From an uncultured Paenibacillaceae bacterium (GTDB taxonomy: Bacteria; Bacillota; Bacilli; Aneurinibacillales; Aneurinibacillaceae), in assembly GCA_946478845.1 (NCBI GenBank), contig CAMLDI010000076.1:1-8488 (forward strand): a DNA stretch of 8,488 nucleotides. Reading direction: 5' to 3'. Below are positions 6,036 through 8,488 of the stretch, piece after piece; the stretch's first letter is position 1, and every line of letters starts with the position of its first letter. The notes below the pieces were generated by a model. It was given only the letters and a program-made list of their open reading frames with translations. It did not search any database and had not been told where the DNA came from. Position numbers and translations under genes: made by a program.

Positions 6036-6881
6036 ATGGGATTGATACGGATAGGAAAAATAAATTTTTCGAATGTTTACCCCGTTTTTTATTTCTTTCG
6101 TTCAGAACGATTTCTCGGGGAGATTGAACTCATTCCTCAGGTGCCTTCACAATTGAATCGAAAGATGGCAGAAGGCACCATTGATATGGGTTTTATTTCC
6201 TCCTTTGAGTATGGGCGCAATTATCGCCAGTATGAAGCGATGCCTGGATTGTCTATCAGTTCCCTGGGAAAAGTCCGTTCTGTATTTTTATTTTCTAAAA
6301 AACCATTGGAAGAATTAAATGAAGCCAAAATTTGCTTAACCAATATGTCTGCTACTTCCGTGAATTTACTGAAGATTATTTTGGAAAAGTTTAATGGCTT
6401 TAAGCCTACATATGAAACCATGGAATCCAATTTTGCCAATATGATGGAACAAGGGGATGGATGTTTATTAATTGGTGATGATGCCCTTGTTGCTTCCATG
6501 AATAATCCTGGATATTATGTTTATGATTTAGGTGAATTATGGTATCGTTATACTGGTTTTATGATGATTTTTTCTGTATGGACAATTCGTAAAGATGCCA
6601 TTGCCAGAGAGCCTGATCTTATGAGACGCATTTACGAAGAACTCATGTATAGCAAGGAACAGGGGCGCATTCATCTTCCAGAGATTATCAAGGTGGTTTG
6701 CCGTAAATTCGGGGGAACAGAAGAGTTTTGGAAACAATATTATACAGGACTTTCGTACGATTTTACTGAGGAGCATAAACGGGGGTTAGAATATTATTAT
6801 CGTTGTGCTGCTGAATTAGGGGTTTTACCAGAACCAGTTGAAGTAAAAGTCTGGGATGGGGCAAAATATAAGTACAGCTAA
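6036..6881 (+). CDS. mqnA: Chorismate dehydratase MqnA (first step of futalosine pathway)
   Basis: MqnA dehydrates chorismate to 3-[(1-carboxyvinyl)oxy]benzoate, committing it to futalosine-type menaquinone synthesis. The 281-residue product has the family pattern: IRIGKINFSNVYPV (4-17), VPSQLNRKMAEGTIDMGFISSFEY (36-59), SISSLGKVRSVFLFS (73-87), LTNMSATSVNLLKIIL (101-116) and CLLIGDDAL (143-151). It ends with a C-terminal helical region. The fold is that of periplasmic binding proteins, but there is no signal peptide, as expected for a cytosolic enzyme. The ATG at 6036 is chosen because GGGGGAG (6020-6026) sits 9 bases before it; in-frame ATG 6018 and GTG 6027 lie upstream of or against that site. 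The ribosome binding site overlaps the end of ubiX, suggesting coupling. MqnA and MqnD share this fold, but the motifs and context favour MqnA. This is the main marker for the pathway used by the organism. Confidence 0.9.
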   Translation: MGLIRIGKINFSNVYPVFYFFRSERFLGEIELIPQVPSQLNRKMAEGTIDMGFISSFEYGRNYRQYEAMPGLSISSLGKVRSVFLFSKKPLEELNEAKICLTNMSATSVNLLKIILEKFNGFKPTYETMESNFANMMEQGDGCLLIGDDALVASMNNPGYYVYDLGELWYRYTGFMMIFSVWTIRKDAIAREPDLMRRIYEELMYSKEQGRIHLPEIIKVVCRKFGGTEEFWKQYYTGLSYDFTEEHKRGLEYYYRCAAELGVLPEPVEVKVWDGAKYKYS

Positions 6882-6894
6882 ACGGGTGGATACT

Positions 6895-7848
6895 ATGAAA
6901 TTAGCAGATATTTTCTTCCCTTTTCGTGGGGATTTAAATCTAATAGAACGGGAACTGGATCGTTCTCTTGATACAAAAGATATAGTATTAAAGAAAACGT
7001 CCAGTCATTTATTAAAAGCGGGGGGAAAGCGCATTCGCCCTGTTTTAGTTTTGCTTGGCGGCCGTTTTGGTACCTATGACATTCAACAATTGAAAAACGT
7101 GGCCGTTGCCCTGGAATTAATTCATATGGCAACGTTGGTCCACGATGATGTTATCGATGATTCAGAATTGCGCCGGGGAAAACCCACAGTGAAAGCAAAA
7201 TGGGATAACCGGATTGCCATGTATACTGGGGATTATATTTTAGCCCGGGGATTAATGATTGTGACTGAGTTGAAAAATCCGGAAATTCATGAGATATTCT
7301 CAAAGGCGATTGTGGAAATGTCCATTGGGGAAATTGAACAAATTCGAGATTTTAATAATTGGAACCAGAATCTGCGGAAATACTTGCGAAGAATTAAACG
7401 GAAAACCGCTTTATTAATTGCGGTAAGCTGTCAGTTGGGCGCCATAGCTAGCAATGCTAGCCAGGATGTGGTTCGTAAAATGTTTACATACGGGTATAAT
7501 GTGGGAATGTCTTATCAGATCAGAGATGATATTTTAGATTTTGTCGGGGATGAAAAGAAATTGGGAAAGCCAGCAGGCAGCGATTTGCGTCAGGGGAATA
7601 TTACCTTGCCTGCTCTCTATGCTCTCAATTGTGATTCCAATAAAAATAAATTCAAAGAACTTCTCAATGAAAACAATGTTGATGAAATGATTCAATTTAT
7701 CCGCAATGGGGAAGGAATTGAGTATGCCCAAAAATTAGCGGATCGTTATTTACAGCGGGGAATGGCTGCCCTCGAAGGATTACCTGATGGAAAAGATAAA
7801 GATGCCCTGTTGAAAATTGCCCGCTTTATTGGAGAACGACAATTCTAA
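6895..7848 (+). CDS. hepT: Heptaprenyl diphosphate synthase component II (HepT)
   Basis: HepT is the catalytic subunit of heptaprenyl diphosphate synthase, adding four isopentenyl units to farnesyl diphosphate with HepS. The 317-residue product has all trans-prenyltransferase hallmarks: AGGKRIRPVLVLL (42-54) and LVHDDVIDDSELRRGKPT (81-98), with first Asp-rich motif D84-D85-x-x-D88. It continues with RIAMYTGDYILARGL (106-120), GEIEQIRD (145-152), YLRRIKRKTALLIAVSCQLGAIAS (163-186), and SYQIRDDILDF with second Asp-rich motif D211-D212-x-x-D215. GKPAGSDLRQGNITLPALYAL (224-244) completes the set. Similarity to Bacillus HepT is strong throughout. The ATG at 6895 follows GGGTGGA (6884-6890) and aligns with Bacillus HepT (MKL...MYSFL region); an in-frame ATG at 6856 would overlap mqnA and lacks family support. 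It begins 13 bases after mqnA and is probably the last gene of the menaquinone run. Confidence 0.96.
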   Translation: MKLADIFFPFRGDLNLIERELDRSLDTKDIVLKKTSSHLLKAGGKRIRPVLVLLGGRFGTYDIQQLKNVAVALELIHMATLVHDDVIDDSELRRGKPTVKAKWDNRIAMYTGDYILARGLMIVTELKNPEIHEIFSKAIVEMSIGEIEQIRDFNNWNQNLRKYLRRIKRKTALLIAVSCQLGAIASNASQDVVRKMFTYGYNVGMSYQIRDDILDFVGDEKKLGKPAGSDLRQGNITLPALYALNCDSNKNKFKELLNENNVDEMIQFIRNGEGIEYAQKLADRYLQRGMAALEGLPDGKDKDALLKIARFIGERQF

Positions 7849-7893
7849 TATCAGTTGCAAAGCTTTTCTTGTTTTGCTAAAATTTTTCGTGGA

Positions 7894-7921
7894 TTGTGTT
7901 GGAAAGTATAGGATAGATAAT
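7894..7921 (+). promoter_or_regulatory. Possible sigma-A promoter for ndk
   Basis: TTGTGT (7894-7899, 3 of 6) and GATAAT (7916-7921, 5 of 6) are 16 bases apart, but the -10 would end only 20 bases before the ndk ATG. The 93-base gap between hepT and ndk is wider than the gaps within the menaquinone run, so a separate promoter is reasonable; this exact pair is uncertain. Confidence 0.28.
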
Positions 7922-7941
7922 TGAATGGAGGATTTTAATCA

Positions 7942-8391
7942 ATGGCAAAAGAACGTACTTTTCTTATGGTAAAACCTGATGGTGTACAACGTAACCTGGT
8001 GGGTGAAATTGTTTCTCGTTTTGAAAAGAAAGGCTTCCAATTAGTTGGAGCTAAATTATTAAATGTTCCTCGTGAATTAGCTGAACAACACTATGCAGAA
8101 CATAAAGAAAGACCTTTCTTCGGCGAACTTGTTGACTTTATTACTTCCAGCCCTGTGTTTGCAATGGTATGGGAAGGGGACAATATCGTTTCTATGGCTC
8201 GTACCATGATGGGCAAGACCAACCCTGTAGATGCTACTCCTGGCACGATCCGCGGCGACTATGCAGTTAGCCTTGGCATGAATATCATCCACGGTTCAGA
8301 TGCTCCTGAAACTGCTGAAAGAGAAATCGCTCTCTGGTTCAAAGAAGAAGAGTTACATACTTCTGATAAAGTAATCAATAAGTGGATCTAG
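7942..8391 (+). CDS. ndk: Nucleoside diphosphate kinase
   Basis: Ndk transfers the gamma phosphate between nucleoside triphosphates and diphosphates through a phosphohistidine, balancing cellular NTP and dNTP pools. The 149-residue product equals the Bacillus length. It has the [12 protein letters not shown] start (6-17, phosphate-contacting Lys11), [30 protein letters not shown] (50-79), and [17 protein letters not shown] (91-107). [16 protein letters not shown] (114-129) contains the catalytic His117 in the signature NxxHGSD. GGAGG (7927-7931) lies 10 bases before the ATG. Codon use is enriched in common fast codons (CGT, GCT, CCT), as in hbs, which suggests high expression. It sits after hepT as in B. 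subtilis and is closed by a strong terminator. Confidence 0.98.
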   Translation: MAKERTFLMVKPDGVQRNLVGEIVSRFEKKGFQLVGAKLLNVPRELAEQHYAEHKERPFFGELVDFITSSPVFAMVWEGDNIVSMARTMMGKTNPVDATPGTIRGDYAVSLGMNIIHGSDAPETAEREIALWFKEEELHTSDKVINKWI

Positions 8392-8402
8392 CATCCAGTG
8401 GG

Positions 8403-8431
8403 AAAGGCCCCGGTTTCCGGGGTCTTTTTTT
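8403..8431 (+). terminator. Rho-independent terminator after ndk
   Basis: AAAGGCCCCGG (8403-8413) pairs with CCGGGGTCTTT (8417-8427) around a 3-nt TTT loop, 11 bp with one G-T wobble, followed by a run of seven T (8425-8431). GC-rich stem plus clean T-run make it the best terminator of the window. It begins 12 bases past the ndk stop. Confidence 0.95.
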
Positions 8432-8488
8432 CATTTATAGACTTTAGTCTGTTGAGCCTGAAGAAGGCGAAACATAAAACCACCCGCT
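8432..8488. other. Structured non-coding tail, possibly the edge of an IS200/IS605-type element or an RNA leader
   Basis: The last 57 bases hold no gene. They contain AGACT-TT-AGTCT (8439-8450) and GCCT-GAAGA-AGGC (8456-8468), two small perfect hairpin repeats, and end in ACCACCCGCT (8479-8488), which looks like the left arm of a further hairpin cut by the window edge. From memory the pattern resembles left ends of IS200/IS605-family elements in Bacillota, where such hairpins precede tnpA. I could not verify this, and a chromosomal leader or small RNA is equally open. Confidence 0.25.

Noticed and set aside
7447..7461. GCTAGC-AAT-GCTAGC repeat inside hepT
   Set aside because: It is a duplicated 6-base palindrome in coding sequence, encoding an unremarkable loop after the conserved LGAIAS block; most likely chance.
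7857..7877. GCAAA/TTTGC inverted repeat after hepT as a terminator
   Set aside because: The stem has only 5 bp with an 11-base loop and no direct T-run; too weak to call, so hepT-ndk read-through stays possible.

Overview
The window reads as chromosomal core DNA of an endospore-forming, low-to-moderate G+C Bacillota (Bacillales-type). The evidence is a SpoIVA spore-coat ATPase beside an HBsu-like HU protein, a TRAP tryptophan regulator, a two-component heptaprenyl diphosphate synthase, and AGGAGG-type ribosome binding sites. The frame is the classical Bacillus order spoIVA-hbs-folE-mtrB-hepS-menG-hepT-ndk. Every gene is on the + strand and all but the first are complete. I cannot name the species.

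Layout: spoIVA lacks about 10 N-terminal codons at the left edge and ends in a hairpin terminator. hbs follows with its own leader, ending in a 10-bp hairpin that shows the Shine-Dalgarno in the loop and buries the start codon in the stem. After a second terminator come folE (GTP cyclohydrolase I) and mtrB (TRAP), the latter with a possible promoter of its own. A tight gene run then begins: hepS, menG, a UbiA-type prenyltransferase (mqnP), a UbiX-type flavin prenyltransferase, mqnA and hepT. A 93-bp gap leads to ndk and a strong terminator. The last 57 bases hold small inverted repeats and no gene.

The most distinctive point is that three genes (mqnP-like, ubiX-like, mqnA) lie between menG and hepT, which are adjacent in B. 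subtilis. mqnA (chorismate dehydratase) is the first enzyme of the futalosine route to menaquinone, so this organism probably makes menaquinone through futalosine rather than o-succinylbenzoate. The cluster brings together the pathway entry (MqnA), side-chain synthesis (HepS+HepT, giving heptaprenyl diphosphate and so probably MK-7), attachment of the side chain to the ring (MqnP), the prenyl-FMN cofactor supply for a UbiD-type decarboxylase (UbiX), and the final C-methylation (MenG). The middle enzymes (MqnB or MqnE, MqnC, MqnD, the UbiD-like decarboxylase) are not in the window and must lie elsewhere if the pathway is complete.

I saw no phage genes, CRISPR array, tRNA or rRNA. The region is mainly housekeeping; the items worth a second look are the hbs leader structure, the mqn insertion in the hep operon, and the 3' tail after ndk.
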